DNA from: an uncultured Eubacteriales bacterium
GTDB taxonomy: Bacteria; Bacillota; Clostridia; Christensenellales; UBA1242
DNA length: 64,000 nucleotides
Reading direction: 5' to 3'
NCBI GenBank assembly: GCA_948695535.1
Contig: CAPRTS010000002.1
Coordinates: 73,545 to 137,544 of the forward strand
Shown here: piece by piece, positions 52,578 through 62,243 of the stretch
Layout of the letters: each line of letters opens with the position of its first letter
Position numbering within the stretch: the first letter of the stretch is position 1
Position numbers and translations under genes: made by a program
The notes under the pieces: model-generated
What the model was told of the DNA's origin: nothing
Database searches by the model: none
Seen by the model: only the letters and a program-made list of their open reading frames with translations

Positions 52578-54942
52578 TTTGTTTTCGTTCTCCCATGATT
52601 TTCTTAGCGTTGCTGATAATCGTAGCGGGTAAACCTGACAGTTGCGCGACCTCGACCCCAAAACTGTTTTGCTCTTCGCCTTTAACCACTTTGTGTAAAA
52701 AAATAATTTGCCCATTGATGCTGGTGGTTAAAACTTTATAATTAGCCACTTGGTCGTATTCGTGTCCCAATTCAATTAGTTCGTGGAAGTGCGTTGCACA
52801 CAGGGTCTTACTGCCGATTTGTTCAATGATGTACTGCAAAATCGCCTTAGCCAAAGCGTATCCATCATTGGTTCCCGTACCACGACCAATTTCGTCCAAC
52901 AATAACAAACTATTTTTAGTGGCATTATGCACAATATTCGACACCTCGTTCATTTCCACCATAAAGGTTGATTTTCCCGTCAACATGTCATCACTGGCAC
53001 CAATCCGCGTAAAGATACGGTCGGTCAACGGCACATCAGCAAACGCACAAGGCACAAATGCCCCCACGTGAGCCATAATCACATTCAAAGCGACAGTACG
53101 CATATATGTAGATTTACCCGCCATATTCGGTCCAGTAATCAACATGGTTGTATTTTTATTGTCTAACTGACAATCGTTGGCAATGAATTGGTTGGCAGCC
53201 ACCACAGTTTCCAAAACCGGGTGACGGGCATCACGTAAGTCTAATACACCATTTTGATTAATATTTGGTCGCACCCATTGGTTTTTACACGCTAAGTAGC
53301 CCAAATTGGCTAAAACGTCAATTGTAGCCACAGCGTCAGCGTTTTGTTTAATAATATTAATCTGCTGTTTTATTGCGTCTAGTAATTCATTAAATATTTT
53401 TTGTTCTAATTTAATTGCTTCACCGGACGCAGTTAAAATTTTACCTTCAATCTCTCGTAATTCGTCCGTTGTATAACGTTCAGTATTAAGCGTACTACCT
53501 TTACGTACGTAACGATAAGGTATATCTTTCATCGCGTTCAATGGTGTTTCAATATACCAACCCGCTACGCGATTATAGGCGACTTTTAATTTTTCAATCC
53601 CAGTTATTTTACGTTCTTTGGCTTCCAATTCCAATAACCACTGTTGCCCCAAAGTTCCCGCATTACGCAGTTCATCTAAGGCTTGATGATAACCATCGTT
53701 AATATACCCACCTTCCGCCAAAATCGTTGATGGTTCGGGTTTAACCGCGCGTAACAACAAATCGCGTAAATTACTTAACGGATCAATTTGTCGCGCTACG
53801 GACTGCAACATTTTAGTTTGATAATTTTGTTGGATGTATTCTTTCACGCGGGCAAGTAATGCCAAACTATCAGTAAAGGCAATGACGTCTTTGGGGTTAA
53901 CGTTACCATTAGCCACCTTACCACCAAAACGGGCAATATCATTAAAATTGCTTAACATTTCTCGCAATTCTACAGTCTTGGTTGATTGATCAGTAAATTC
54001 TGCTACGGCATCTTGCCGTTCAATAATTGTCGTTGGAACTTGCAATGGCGCGGTAACCCAATCAGCCAACAACCGGGCCCCCATAGGAGTTTTAGTTTTA
54101 TCAAGAACGGCCAACAAACTGCCCGTCTTGGTGTTATGACGATAGGACGCCACAATTTCCAAAGTATCACGAGCAATCTTATCCAGCACCATATAATTGC
54201 TGTCTCGCAGCAGCGTAATTTTGGTAATGTTGGTAAGTTTATTTTTTGCCGTCAGCAATAAATATTCCAATAACGCCCCCGCCGCGTTAAGCAGTGGTGA
54301 CTTTTCGGGGATATCGAAAACTTCGGTCGTATTAAGTGAAAAATATTGTTTAATGGTTTGATTAGCGTTCTTCGTCGTGAAGGCGTATTCAAAATGTTTT
54401 TTCGTGATTACTTCCTTGGGGCGGATGCGCGAGACAGCATTGTCGTAACAATCGAATTGCGAGACGTAAAATTCCCCTGTCATAATATCCGCCCAAGCCG
54501 CGTAGACAAGATTTTGGTCATCTAGTTCGTAAATGCTAGCGATATAATTATTACTATCTTCATTTAACATAGCATCATCAATTACGGTACCACTAGTTAT
54601 CACCCGCACAACTTCACGGTTCATTAAGGTTTTACCATGCGTCGTTTTAACTCCGCCCGGTTGGCCGTCTTCGTCCATTTGTTCAGCTATCGCAATTTTG
54701 AAGCCCAATTCGACCAATTTTTTAATGTAAATATTCGCTGCATGGTACGGGATACCGCACATCGGAGCTTTTTCAGCAAGACCACATTGTTTGCCCGTTA
54801 AGGTTAAACCAATCGCTTGAGAAACATTTTTAGCATCATCAAAAAACATTTCGTAAAAGTCGCCCAAACGGTAAAATAGCACGCAATCCGGGTACTGCGC
54901 TTTTAATTCCAGATATTTTTTCATCGCCGGTGATATTGTCAT
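52564..54942 (-). CDS. mutS: DNA mismatch repair protein MutS
   Basis: 792 residues. The mismatch-contact motif FYRLGDFYEMF lies near the N-terminus. ATPase motifs: GPNMAGKSTYMRT, LLLDEIGRGTGTNDG and ATHFHEL. Slightly shorter than average (about 850), mainly at the C-terminus. An AGGAG site precedes the ATG. Forms a miaB-mutS-mutL cluster, the classic order in Bacillota. Confidence 0.97.
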   Translation of the reverse strand: MTISPAMKKYLELKAQYPDCVLFYRLGDFYEMFFDDAKNVSQAIGLTLTGKQCGLAEKAPMCGIPYHAANIYIKKLVELGFKIAIAEQMDEDGQPGGVKTTHGKTLMNREVVRVITSGTVIDDAMLNEDSNNYIASIYELDDQNLVYAAWADIMTGEFYVSQFDCYDNAVSRIRPKEVITKKHFEYAFTTKNANQTIKQYFSLNTTEVFDIPEKSPLLNAAGALLEYLLLTAKNKLTNITKITLLRDSNYMVLDKIARDTLEIVASYRHNTKTGSLLAVLDKTKTPMGARLLADWVTAPLQVPTTIIERQDAVAEFTDQSTKTVELREMLSNFNDIARFGGKVANGNVNPKDVIAFTDSLALLARVKEYIQQNYQTKMLQSVARQIDPLSNLRDLLLRAVKPEPSTILAEGGYINDGYHQALDELRNAGTLGQQWLLELEAKERKITGIEKLKVAYNRVAGWYIETPLNAMKDIPYRYVRKGSTLNTERYTTDELREIEGKILTASGEAIKLEQKIFNELLDAIKQQINIIKQNADAVATIDVLANLGYLACKNQWVRPNINQNGVLDLRDARHPVLETVVAANQFIANDCQLDNKNTTMLITGPNMAGKSTYMRTVALNVIMAHVGAFVPCAFADVPLTDRIFTRIGASDDMLTGKSTFMVEMNEVSNIVHNATKNSLLLLDEIGRGTGTNDGYALAKAILQYIIEQIGSKTLCATHFHELIELGHEYDQVANYKVLTTSINGQIIFLHKVVKGEEQNSFGVEVAQLSGLPATIISNAKKIMGERKQNENN

Positions 54943-54965
54943 AAGTAATTTCTCCTACCTGCATT

Positions 54966-55973
54966 TTACGACATTTTACGCATAATTTCAACCAACTTTG
55001 TGGCACGTACCTTGCGCTCCTGAAACGGGACTTGGTCGTCTAACTTATCTGCTACCGTTCCTGAACGATTACTATACGGGAAAATATAAGCTGCGTTGAA
55101 TTTTATTTTTTGCACAGTTGCTACCGTAGTGGCAAAGTCAGCAGCAGTTTCGCCCGGAAAGCCACAGATGATATCAGTAGTAATATGAACATCCGGTATA
55201 TAGGAACGCAAGCAAGCAATTTTTGCCATATATTCTGCTACTGTGTATTTACGATTCATCAAGCGAAGAATTTTGTCACAACCACTTTGTAAAGGCAGAT
55301 GAATATCCCGAGCAATTTTGGGATAAGCGGCGATAACTTTAATTGTGGCTTCGTCAAAATCTTTGGGGTGCGAAGATAAAAAATGTAAAGTAAAATTACC
55401 ATCGCGTCCCGCTAAATCGGCTAATAATTGCGGGAAATTGGGATAGGCATTAACGTTTTGCCCCAACAAATAAATGTGCTGCGCATGGTCTTTGACTTGG
55501 TCAAATTCAGCACTAATTTCGGCATAAGGGCGAATCCGTAATTTACCCCGCACAAATGGCACGATGCAATAACTGCAAAAATTTTCGCAACCATAAGTGA
55601 TATCAATGTAAGCAGTTTCGCTGGTCACGGGGGGTAATGGCTGTGTGGGAACGCCCAACTTCTCTACTACTTGTTTGGCATCGTCAGTACCTAATAAAAT
55701 GTCAACACCCTTAATTTTACGTTTTGCTGACAAACATCCAATTACGGCTATTCGTAGATTAGGCTTTTTTTGTTTCAATTGTTTTGCCAAAGCAATATGC
55801 GACAAAATTTTTTGTTCGGCAGTGTTACGCACACAACAAGTATTAAAGATTATTACGTCGGCCAAAGCATCGTTGGTTACTTGCTGATGTCCCGCCACGG
55901 TTAATTGACGAGCAATCTGTTCCGCCGTATTCACGTTCATTTGACAGCCATAGTTTTTAATTACGAATTTCAT
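54966..55973 (-). CDS. miaB: tRNA methylthiotransferase MiaB without TRAM domain
   Basis: 335 residues. N-terminal cluster cysteines are in NYGCQMNV, FNTCCVRN and VIGCLSAKR; the radical-SAM cluster is in YGCENFCSYCIVPFVRG. GFPGETAADF is the usual radical-SAM later motif. MiaB adds a methylthio group to i6A37 of tRNAs. The protein ends at RATKLVEIMRKMS, right where a TRAM RNA-binding domain normally follows (family length about 440), so this domain is missing with no trace downstream. Substrate binding must differ. Confidence 0.9.
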   Translation of the reverse strand: MKFVIKNYGCQMNVNTAEQIARQLTVAGHQQVTNDALADVIIFNTCCVRNTAEQKILSHIALAKQLKQKKPNLRIAVIGCLSAKRKIKGVDILLGTDDAKQVVEKLGVPTQPLPPVTSETAYIDITYGCENFCSYCIVPFVRGKLRIRPYAEISAEFDQVKDHAQHIYLLGQNVNAYPNFPQLLADLAGRDGNFTLHFLSSHPKDFDEATIKVIAAYPKIARDIHLPLQSGCDKILRLMNRKYTVAEYMAKIACLRSYIPDVHITTDIICGFPGETAADFATTVATVQKIKFNAAYIFPYSNRSGTVADKLDDQVPFQERKVRATKLVEIMRKMS

Positions 55974-56003
55974 AAGTTAACTTATAATAACACAAAATAA
56001 AGC

Positions 56004-58268
56004 GTGGCAAAACGGAATAAACAAAAGAAATTTTGGCGACGCTGTCTGGGTGTTGTCTTAATCATTACTCTGGTGATTATTGTCGGTGGCGGTGTTACGT
56101 TAGGTCTAATTTGGCATAGTGAAAACTTAGACCATAATAAATTGTTGCTGCAAAATCAAAACGCCATTTTTTACGACCAAGAGAACCAGATTATTACCAC
56201 TCCCACTACCAAAAAATACGCTCAACTTAATGAAATTAATCCGGCATGTGTACAAGCATTCATTGCGGTTGAGGATCGCCATTTTTACGAACACCACGGT
56301 TTATCCTACCCGCGCATTATTAAAGCCTTAGTAAATAATTTAGCTGCTGGTTATTCTAAGGAAGGAGCCAGCACTATTACTCAACAATTAGTCAAAAACA
56401 CCCATTTAACCAACGAAAAAACCTTACAACGAAAAATTCGCGAAGCGGTTTTAGCCTTAAAGTTAGAACAGAGTTACGATAAAGATACCATTATAGAACT
56501 TTATTTGAACGCTATTTATTTTGGCAATAATTTATATGGCCTAGCCAATGCAACGGAGTTTTATTTTAATAAGTCACCCAGTGAATTAACTGTTGCCGAG
56601 GGAGCAAGTTTGGCCGGCTTAATTAAAAATCCCAGCAAATACGACCCACTAAGTAATCATGAAAATTTTGTAACGCGCGCACATTTAGTTTTACAGTTAA
56701 TGCACGAACAAGGTTATTTAAACGCTGAGGAATATACTGCCAGTCTTAATGACCCACTAACTATCAACACTCCCGTCGATTTATGGATTGGCACTACTTA
56801 CCAAACTATGGCACTTAAAGAAGCTTCACGAATTTTAAATTTAAGCGAAAGCGATATTGTTAATTATGGTTACCAAATTGAAACTTATTATCAACCCGAA
56901 ACACAAAAGTTACTGTATGACGCCATGAATGAACCAACCTACGCGCTAAAAGGTGATAAATTTGCTATGTTATCCGCGCCTAACGGGCAAGTTAGTGCTT
57001 TGTGGACATCTAATCCCAGTTTACTTAACGCACGTCGCAACTTTGGTAGTGCCATGAAACCGTTGTTAGTTTACGCCCCCGCTTTGGAATTAGGGGTCAT
57101 CCAGCCCGAAACCAGTATTGACGACAGTCCTTTAATTGATACTGATTTTAATCCGCGTAACTTTGATCAACAATATCACGGGTTAGTAACCGCCCGTACC
57201 GCCTTAGCCCACAGTTACAACATACCAGCAGTGAAAATACTTAACGCCACCACTATACCAGCAGCAACCAGTATTGCGAACAAAATGGGACTTAATTTAA
57301 CTGACCACGAAACAACCGCCATGGCGTTAGGTAACACTCAACAAGGCACCACTTTTTTAGAACTGGCTAACGGCTACCAAACAATTGCTAACCAAGGTCG
57401 CAATTCGCCTGCCCGTTTTATTCGTTCAATACGTGATCGCAATGGTAACACCGTATATTTTGATTTAACAAATAAATATAACTACGCCCCCCAAGCCGTG
57501 GGTGAAGATACGGCTTACTTGCTAACAAACATGTTGCTGGATACTACCCGCAGCGGTACGGGGCGCAAATTATCCTACCTTAACAGAGATATTGCCAGCA
57601 AAACGGGGACTACCGAACGCAGTGGCAACAAAACCAACACCGATGCGACTTTGGTCTCCTACACTCCCGAACACGTACTGATCACTTGGCACGGAAATGC
57701 TTCCATGAAAATGGAAAACGACCTGCCCCGCGGAGCTACTGGTGGGGGCATGTTGGCTAACGCTGCCAAACAGATACAAAGTGTAATCGCTGACCCAGAT
57801 TTACACTTTACTCAACCAAATTCAGTTAAATCCGTACGCTTGGACGCCGTTGATTACGCGGAACACGCCTTACGCTTGGCCAACGATGCTACACCCGAAC
57901 ACGAAATAGTAACAGCTTTGTTTGCAAACCGCTACGTACCAGGTGCTGTATCGCAACGTTATTTAGCACCGACCGCAACTGTGGTCAACGGACGTATTAA
58001 CGAAAACAATTTACCACAATTATGGTTTGAAACTTTACCGCACCAAACTTATAATCTTTACCGTAATAATGTATTACAAACCGTTATTGAACATCAAGCG
58101 GGCGAATATAATTTTACCGATAAGAATCCGCAAACCAATAATCTTTACCGAGTTGACGCTGTCTTACCCAAACAAGTTCCAGTCAGCAGCAACGAAATTA
58201 CTTTACGGTTGCCAACCCCCACACAATACAAAGCAGTTGAAAGGAAACGTGTGCCGTGGTATTTTTAA
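56004..58268 (+). CDS. Class A penicillin-binding protein (PBP1a-like)
   Basis: 754 residues from a GTG. One N-terminal membrane helix, then a GT51 glycosyltransferase domain with EDRHFYEHHGLS and GASTITQQLVKN. The transpeptidase domain has SxxK in GSAMKPL, SxN in HSYNIP and KTGT in SKTGTTERS. The C-terminal about 90 residues form a small beta domain. It polymerises and cross-links peptidoglycan. TATAAT lies 15 nt before the start, the leader is very short. Confidence 0.95.
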   Translation: MAKRNKQKKFWRRCLGVVLIITLVIIVGGGVTLGLIWHSENLDHNKLLLQNQNAIFYDQENQIITTPTTKKYAQLNEINPACVQAFIAVEDRHFYEHHGLSYPRIIKALVNNLAAGYSKEGASTITQQLVKNTHLTNEKTLQRKIREAVLALKLEQSYDKDTIIELYLNAIYFGNNLYGLANATEFYFNKSPSELTVAEGASLAGLIKNPSKYDPLSNHENFVTRAHLVLQLMHEQGYLNAEEYTASLNDPLTINTPVDLWIGTTYQTMALKEASRILNLSESDIVNYGYQIETYYQPETQKLLYDAMNEPTYALKGDKFAMLSAPNGQVSALWTSNPSLLNARRNFGSAMKPLLVYAPALELGVIQPETSIDDSPLIDTDFNPRNFDQQYHGLVTARTALAHSYNIPAVKILNATTIPAATSIANKMGLNLTDHETTAMALGNTQQGTTFLELANGYQTIANQGRNSPARFIRSIRDRNGNTVYFDLTNKYNYAPQAVGEDTAYLLTNMLLDTTRSGTGRKLSYLNRDIASKTGTTERSGNKTNTDATLVSYTPEHVLITWHGNASMKMENDLPRGATGGGMLANAAKQIQSVIADPDLHFTQPNSVKSVRLDAVDYAEHALRLANDATPEHEIVTALFANRYVPGAVSQRYLAPTATVVNGRINENNLPQLWFETLPHQTYNLYRNNVLQTVIEHQAGEYNFTDKNPQTNNLYRVDAVLPKQVPVSSNEITLRLPTPTQYKAVERKRVPWYF

Positions 58269-58271
58269 GTA

Positions 58272-58913
58272 ATGGAATACCTAAACGATACTGGACTTTT
58301 ATTGGAGCAACCGGACGATTCATATAAATTTTCCAGTGATGCAATTGCCTTAGGTAATTATGTCCAATGTCGGCCAACCGATACAGTTATCGACGTTGGT
58401 TGCGGTACCGGTGTGTTAAGTCTACTTATTGCTGACAATTGTCACCCCAACCAAATTATCAGCGTGGACATTAACCCTGCCGCCACCGAACAATTAAAGA
58501 AAAATCTACAACTTAATCACGATCGTTTATCGTCTACTAACTTTACAATATTAACTGCTGATGCCCGACAATTACACACCCTGCGTCCTAACCAAGTTGC
58601 CGACGTAATCGTATGTAACCCGCCCTACTTTACCACAGGGAAAAAGCCACATAATACTAACCGACAATTAGCTCGCCATGCCGATACTTTATCACTGACC
58701 GAATTGGCCACCTTGTGTACAAAAAACGTGAAATACGGTGGCATTATTTACTTTTGCTACCCAGCCAATCAAATAGCACAGGCTATAACTATTTTTGAAA
58801 ATGAAAATTTTCGCATTAAAGAAATTAAACTGCTGTCTAATCACAAGGGCGTATATTTGGCAATTTTTAAGGCTAAAAAAGGTGGCGGTCACCATACTAC
58901 TATGCTTGTTTAA
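58272..58913 (+). CDS. TrmN6-like tRNA/rRNA methyltransferase
   Basis: 213 residues. Motif I VIDVGCGTGVLSLL and motif IV IVCNPPYF are those of N6-adenine methyltransferases; QPDDSYKFSSDAIALGNYV near the start is typical of the TrmN6 (tRNA1Val m6A37) group. ATG 3 nt after the PBP stop, so coupled. Overlaps the convergent unknown gene by 14 nt. Target base inferred. Confidence 0.88.
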   Translation: MEYLNDTGLLLEQPDDSYKFSSDAIALGNYVQCRPTDTVIDVGCGTGVLSLLIADNCHPNQIISVDINPAATEQLKKNLQLNHDRLSSTNFTILTADARQLHTLRPNQVADVIVCNPPYFTTGKKPHNTNRQLARHADTLSLTELATLCTKNVKYGGIIYFCYPANQIAQAITIFENENFRIKEIKLLSNHKGVYLAIFKAKKGGGHHTTMLV

Positions 58914-59328
58914 AAAAGTAATCACGATAAGGACATTGGTCACATTGTCCATTACCTTGTTCATCAACACGGCATATGTTTTTGATTACGGTATTAATTT
59001 CTTGTATTGCATTACGACCGTTCAATTTATTCAAGTTAATGGCACCACTAGCTAACGACACCATTTCGTTCCCCACTTGTCGTACAATGCAGGCAAACAC
59101 CTCGTAATCAAGATCAATTGTTCCTTGCAGAATAAATTCAGTGACCGGGCCCGTTAATTGTAAAACTTTATTAACACCATCAATAACTAAGGATAATAAT
59201 AAGCCACGTTGGTTTAAGGATTGTTTAACGCGAAGATGAGTTTTATTTTCGGTCGGACGAATTTCAATAAAGCCCGCCACTGAACCTAACGCGTCATACA
59301 AAATGATATTTTTAATATATATTGCCAT
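58900..59328 (-). CDS. Uncharacterised protein with C-terminal Cys cluster
   Basis: 142 residues. The first about 90 residues look like a beta-rich domain (IYIKNIILYDALGSV, LLLSLVIDGVNKVLQL). The C-terminus has GQCDQCPYRDYFF with another Cys (NICRVDEQ) 12 residues before, which could bind a metal. No signal peptide. Next to rsmA on the same strand. I do not recognise the family. Confidence 0.65.
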   Translation of the reverse strand: MAIYIKNIILYDALGSVAGFIEIRPTENKTHLRVKQSLNQRGLLLSLVIDGVNKVLQLTGPVTEFILQGTIDLDYEVFACIVRQVGNEMVSLASGAINLNKLNGRNAIQEINTVIKNICRVDEQGNGQCDQCPYRDYFFKQA

Positions 59329-59347
59329 TATTTAATGGTAGCAAACT

Positions 59348-60124
59348 TTATTTGTCGAAATTATCCAATAATTGACTGATTTGCCAATAATTTGTCGGCG
59401 TTAATTGTTCAGGGCGCAAAGTAGGTTCTATCTTGGCCATTGCTAATACTTTGGCTGCCCCAATTTTATCACCATGCAAGACTGTACTTAAAGCGTTCAA
59501 AACCGTTTTTCGACGCCCAGCAAATATGCCCTTGACCACTTGGTTGAAGCGTGCCGTAAAAGGTACGTTTTTTTTAACTAAACAGACAAAAGCACTATCT
59601 ACCTTTGGTTGTGGCGTAAACATATTACGGGGCACATTCTGCAAAATGCTGCAATCGGCCAACCATTGGCAAGTTACCGATAACGCTCCATAAGCCGGGG
59701 TACCTACGGGAGCAATAATGCGTTTAGCCACTTCGTCCGCAACTAAAATGTTAACGTCAGTGCAATTAGGTAATGTTAAGAATTTTAACAGTAGTGGCGT
59801 GGTAATGTAATACGGGACATTAGCTACCAAACGAAACTGACCATAACGTGTAAAATCGTGCTGTAAGGCATCAGCAAAAATTAATTCAACGTTAGTGTAC
59901 CCAATTAAATTTTTTTGTAAAATTGCGGTTAAGCGTTGATCAATTTCTAAACTGTACACTTGGCAGCCGCGTTCTGCCAACACCCGCGTTAAGGTACCTG
60001 CCCCCGCCCCAATCTCAACCACTAACTCAGTTGGCTGAATTTGTAAAGCAGCCACGATTGACCGTAAGTAAGCGCAATCATAAATAAAGTTTTGCCCCAA
60101 TGATTTTTTATAATTAAACTTCAC
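59348..60124 (-). CDS. rsmA: 16S rRNA dimethyladenosine transferase RsmA (KsgA)
   Basis: 258 residues. SLGQNFIYD, VVEIGAGAGTLTRVLA (SAM site) and LVANVPYYITTPLL (the NxPY motif) are all conserved. It makes m6,2A1518/1519 in 16S rRNA. The C-terminal helical domain is present (FAGRRKTVLNAL). Part of the common Bacillota cluster tatD-rsmA. Confidence 0.97.
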   Translation of the reverse strand: MKFNYKKSLGQNFIYDCAYLRSIVAALQIQPTELVVEIGAGAGTLTRVLAERGCQVYSLEIDQRLTAILQKNLIGYTNVELIFADALQHDFTRYGQFRLVANVPYYITTPLLLKFLTLPNCTDVNILVADEVAKRIIAPVGTPAYGALSVTCQWLADCSILQNVPRNMFTPQPKVDSAFVCLVKKNVPFTARFNQVVKGIFAGRRKTVLNALSTVLHGDKIGAAKVLAMAKIEPTLRPEQLTPTNYWQISQLLDNFDK

Positions 60125-60210
60125 TAGGTAAGTTTACCACGTTTTCTTGGTATAAGATAGTCGATTTTGCAAAAGATAAAATATACAAAAGCAACACTTT
60201 TTACCAAAGT

Positions 60211-60244
60211 AAAAATTAAAGCAGTACTCACTTAATGGGTACTG
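60211..60244 (-). terminator. tatD terminator
   Basis: CAGTAC/GTACTG stem (60222-60244) with an 11-nt loop that includes the tatD stop codon, then an imperfect T run (CTTTAATTTTT) on the minus strand. Confidence 0.55.
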
Positions 60245-61010
60245 TTTTAATTTGGTAAAAACGATAAGCGTTATCGCGAGTCAAATTGGTAACTTCGTCT
60301 ACCGTTAAATTCAAAATTGATGCCATTTGTCGCGCCGTGTATTGAATATATTCAGGACGATTGACTTCGCCACGTTTCGGTACTGGTGCCAAATACGGAG
60401 CATCCGTTTCAATCAAAATACGATCCCGAGGAATTACTCGTAAAGTATTGTGCAAAAAACTTTTATTTTTATGCGTAATATGCCCACCAAAAGCAAAATA
60501 CAACGGGATATCGGGCAATGCTTGTAATAAATACTGGGCATTTTCGGCGGTATAACTCATACAATGAATTAAAACTCCGTGTCTTAATTCGGCCTTGTGA
60601 TCAATCAACATAGCCACTGTATCGTCCCACGCTTCTCGCGTATGGATTACTAACGGTTTAGCATACCGATTGGCTAAGGCAATTTGATTAGCGAATACGG
60701 CTTGTTGAATTTCTTTTGTCGGTAAATCGTCACGGTGATAATCTAGACCGCATTCACCAATTGCCACAAATTTAGGGTTGTTTAAATTAGTCGCTACAAA
60801 GTTTTCTAGATCACTTGCTGAATAAGTATCAGCATAAGCTGGATGCACGCCTGCTGTACAATAAATACCATCGTGTTCAGCAGCCAAAGCGAACACGGCT
60901 GATAAACTAGCAAAATCTGCCCCAATTTCTACCCCGTATGGCTGATTATTCTGCCAATCAATTTCAGTAATCAGTCGTGGGTCGGTCAAATGGAAATGCG
61001 AATCAAACAT
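60228..61010 (-). CDS. tatD: TatD family metal-dependent hydrolase
   Basis: 260 residues. Metal ligands in MFDSHFHLTD, GECGLDYHRD, VIHTREAWDD, HCMSYT and ETDAPYLAP. TatD proteins are 3'-5' nucleases in DNA repair or turnover. It lies 2 nt after greA on the same strand. Confidence 0.96.
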   Translation of the reverse strand: MFDSHFHLTDPRLITEIDWQNNQPYGVEIGADFASLSAVFALAAEHDGIYCTAGVHPAYADTYSASDLENFVATNLNNPKFVAIGECGLDYHRDDLPTKEIQQAVFANQIALANRYAKPLVIHTREAWDDTVAMLIDHKAELRHGVLIHCMSYTAENAQYLLQALPDIPLYFAFGGHITHKNKSFLHNTLRVIPRDRILIETDAPYLAPVPKRGEVNRPEYIQYTARQMASILNLTVDEVTNLTRDNAYRFYQIKTVPIK

Positions 61011-61012
61011 TA

Positions 61013-61492
61013 TTAGCCAGCTTTACTGATTTTAACAATTTTCAATTCAATCGAACTAATTGGTGTTTTAATAATTGCTACTTCGCCAACTTTTTTACCC
61101 AATAAAGCCTTACCTTTGGGGCTTTCGTTAGAAATATAGTTTTTTTCAATATCAAATTCCATAAAACCAGTGATCACATAAGTTTCTTGTTTTTTAGTTT
61201 TCAAGTTTTCCACAGTCACCGCTGTACCTAAATTTACTTTACTGGTATCCGCCGTTTTATAAGAGAAAATCTTTAAATGTTGCAAAGTGGCTTCCACTTC
61301 TTTAATACGAATTTCTAAATTGTTTTGGGCTTCGCGTGCCGCCGCGTATTCTGCGTTTTCTTTTAAGTCACCAAACTCGCGTGCTTCTTTAATTTGGGCA
61401 GCGATATCGCCTCTTTGTGCTACCAAACTGTTCAATTCGTTTTCTAATTTTTTCTTACCCTCCGCAGTTGCGTACATTACAATGTTAGTCAT
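61013..61492 (-). CDS. greA: Transcription elongation factor GreA
   Basis: 159 residues. N-terminal coiled coil with DLKENAEYAAAREAQ at the tip region, and C-terminal FKBP-like domain with ISNESPKGKALLGKKVGE. It rescues backtracked RNA polymerase. GAGGAGG site 6-7 nt upstream of the ATG. Cotranscribed with tatD. Confidence 0.97.
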   Translation of the reverse strand: MTNIVMYATAEGKKKLENELNSLVAQRGDIAAQIKEAREFGDLKENAEYAAAREAQNNLEIRIKEVEATLQHLKIFSYKTADTSKVNLGTAVTVENLKTKKQETYVITGFMEFDIEKNYISNESPKGKALLGKKVGEVAIIKTPISSIELKIVKISKAG

Positions 61493-61571
61493 TACTTGTC
61501 CTCCTCTTAATTTCTAGATGGCTTAGTTTATGCCTAAAACAAGAAAATTGTCAAGGACTATCTATTATTTA

Positions 61572-61913
61572 TTATGGTAATAAATACACGTCATACACAC
61601 TGGAATTGGGACGTTGTACTTTATACGCCAAAGTCATTACCAATTTGGCGTTAGTAGGTATTTCGGGAAAAAGTTCTTTGAACTTGGTACTTGGCGACCA
61701 CTTGGTAATTAAAGTTCGCAAATCGCGTTCGATGCTTAAACGTGACATGTGCAGTTTTTGACCTGCGGCGATATAAATGGCTTTCAAGTTAGTTTGCACT
61801 TCACCTAAGTTACCACAAGCCTCACAAAGCACCGCACTTAAAATTTGAAAGCCGATATAATCAACTGGACATTCATAGTCAATAAGAAAATTTTCTACAA
61901 AAGTTTTTAACAT
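61572..61913 (-). CDS. Stand-alone Spo0A C-terminal-like DNA-binding protein
   Basis: 113 residues. The pattern ECPVDYIGFQILSAVL, then LKAIYIAAGQKLHMSRLSIERDLRTLI corresponds to the Spo0A effector domain (G-x-xYL-x-xAI..., IYPxIAxKYxTTxSRVERAIRHAI), shown here by its key residues SRLSIERDLR. The receiver domain that would be phosphorylated is missing; the gene begins at the effector domain with its own start. It may be a remnant or a repurposed regulator in a lineage that has lost sporulation. Target genes unknown. Confidence 0.7.
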   Translation of the reverse strand: MLKTFVENFLIDYECPVDYIGFQILSAVLCEACGNLGEVQTNLKAIYIAAGQKLHMSRLSIERDLRTLITKWSPSTKFKELFPEIPTNAKLVMTLAYKVQRPNSSVYDVYLLP

Positions 61914-61943
61914 TTTTCTCCCCCATAAAAAATTGTTTGATAG

Positions 61944-62243
61944 TTAGTATTTTGGCACTAAATGCAGATGTGCATGCATAATTTCTTGTCCGGCTGCTTG
62001 TCCACAATTAACTTTTATATTGTATCCTTGGGGGTGATACTGTTGGTCAATTTTTGTTTTGGCAACATTAAGCAAGTCGCCTGCTGCCGCCCATTCAGCG
62101 GCAGTCATTTCGAAAACTGTTTCACAATGACGTTTAGGAATGATCAACGCGTGTCCCGGCGTTATGGGGTATTTATCGTAAATGAAATAACAGAATTCAT
62201 TCTCGGCTACGGCATTTTTGGCTAAATCACAAAAAAGACACAT
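61944..62243 (-). CDS. HIT family nucleotide hydrolase
   Basis: 99 residues from MCLFCDLAKN at 62243. Catalytic HxHxH motif HAHLHLVPKY at the end; CLFC at the start is the usual zinc ligand pair; PGHALIIPKRH is the family's central motif. Hydrolyses nucleotide-adenylate type compounds (Hint/HINT-like). Overlaps the methyltransferase gene by 17 nt. Confidence 0.92.
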   Translation of the reverse strand: MCLFCDLAKNAVAENEFCYFIYDKYPITPGHALIIPKRHCETVFEMTAAEWAAAGDLLNVAKTKIDQQYHPQGYNIKVNCGQAAGQEIMHAHLHLVPKY

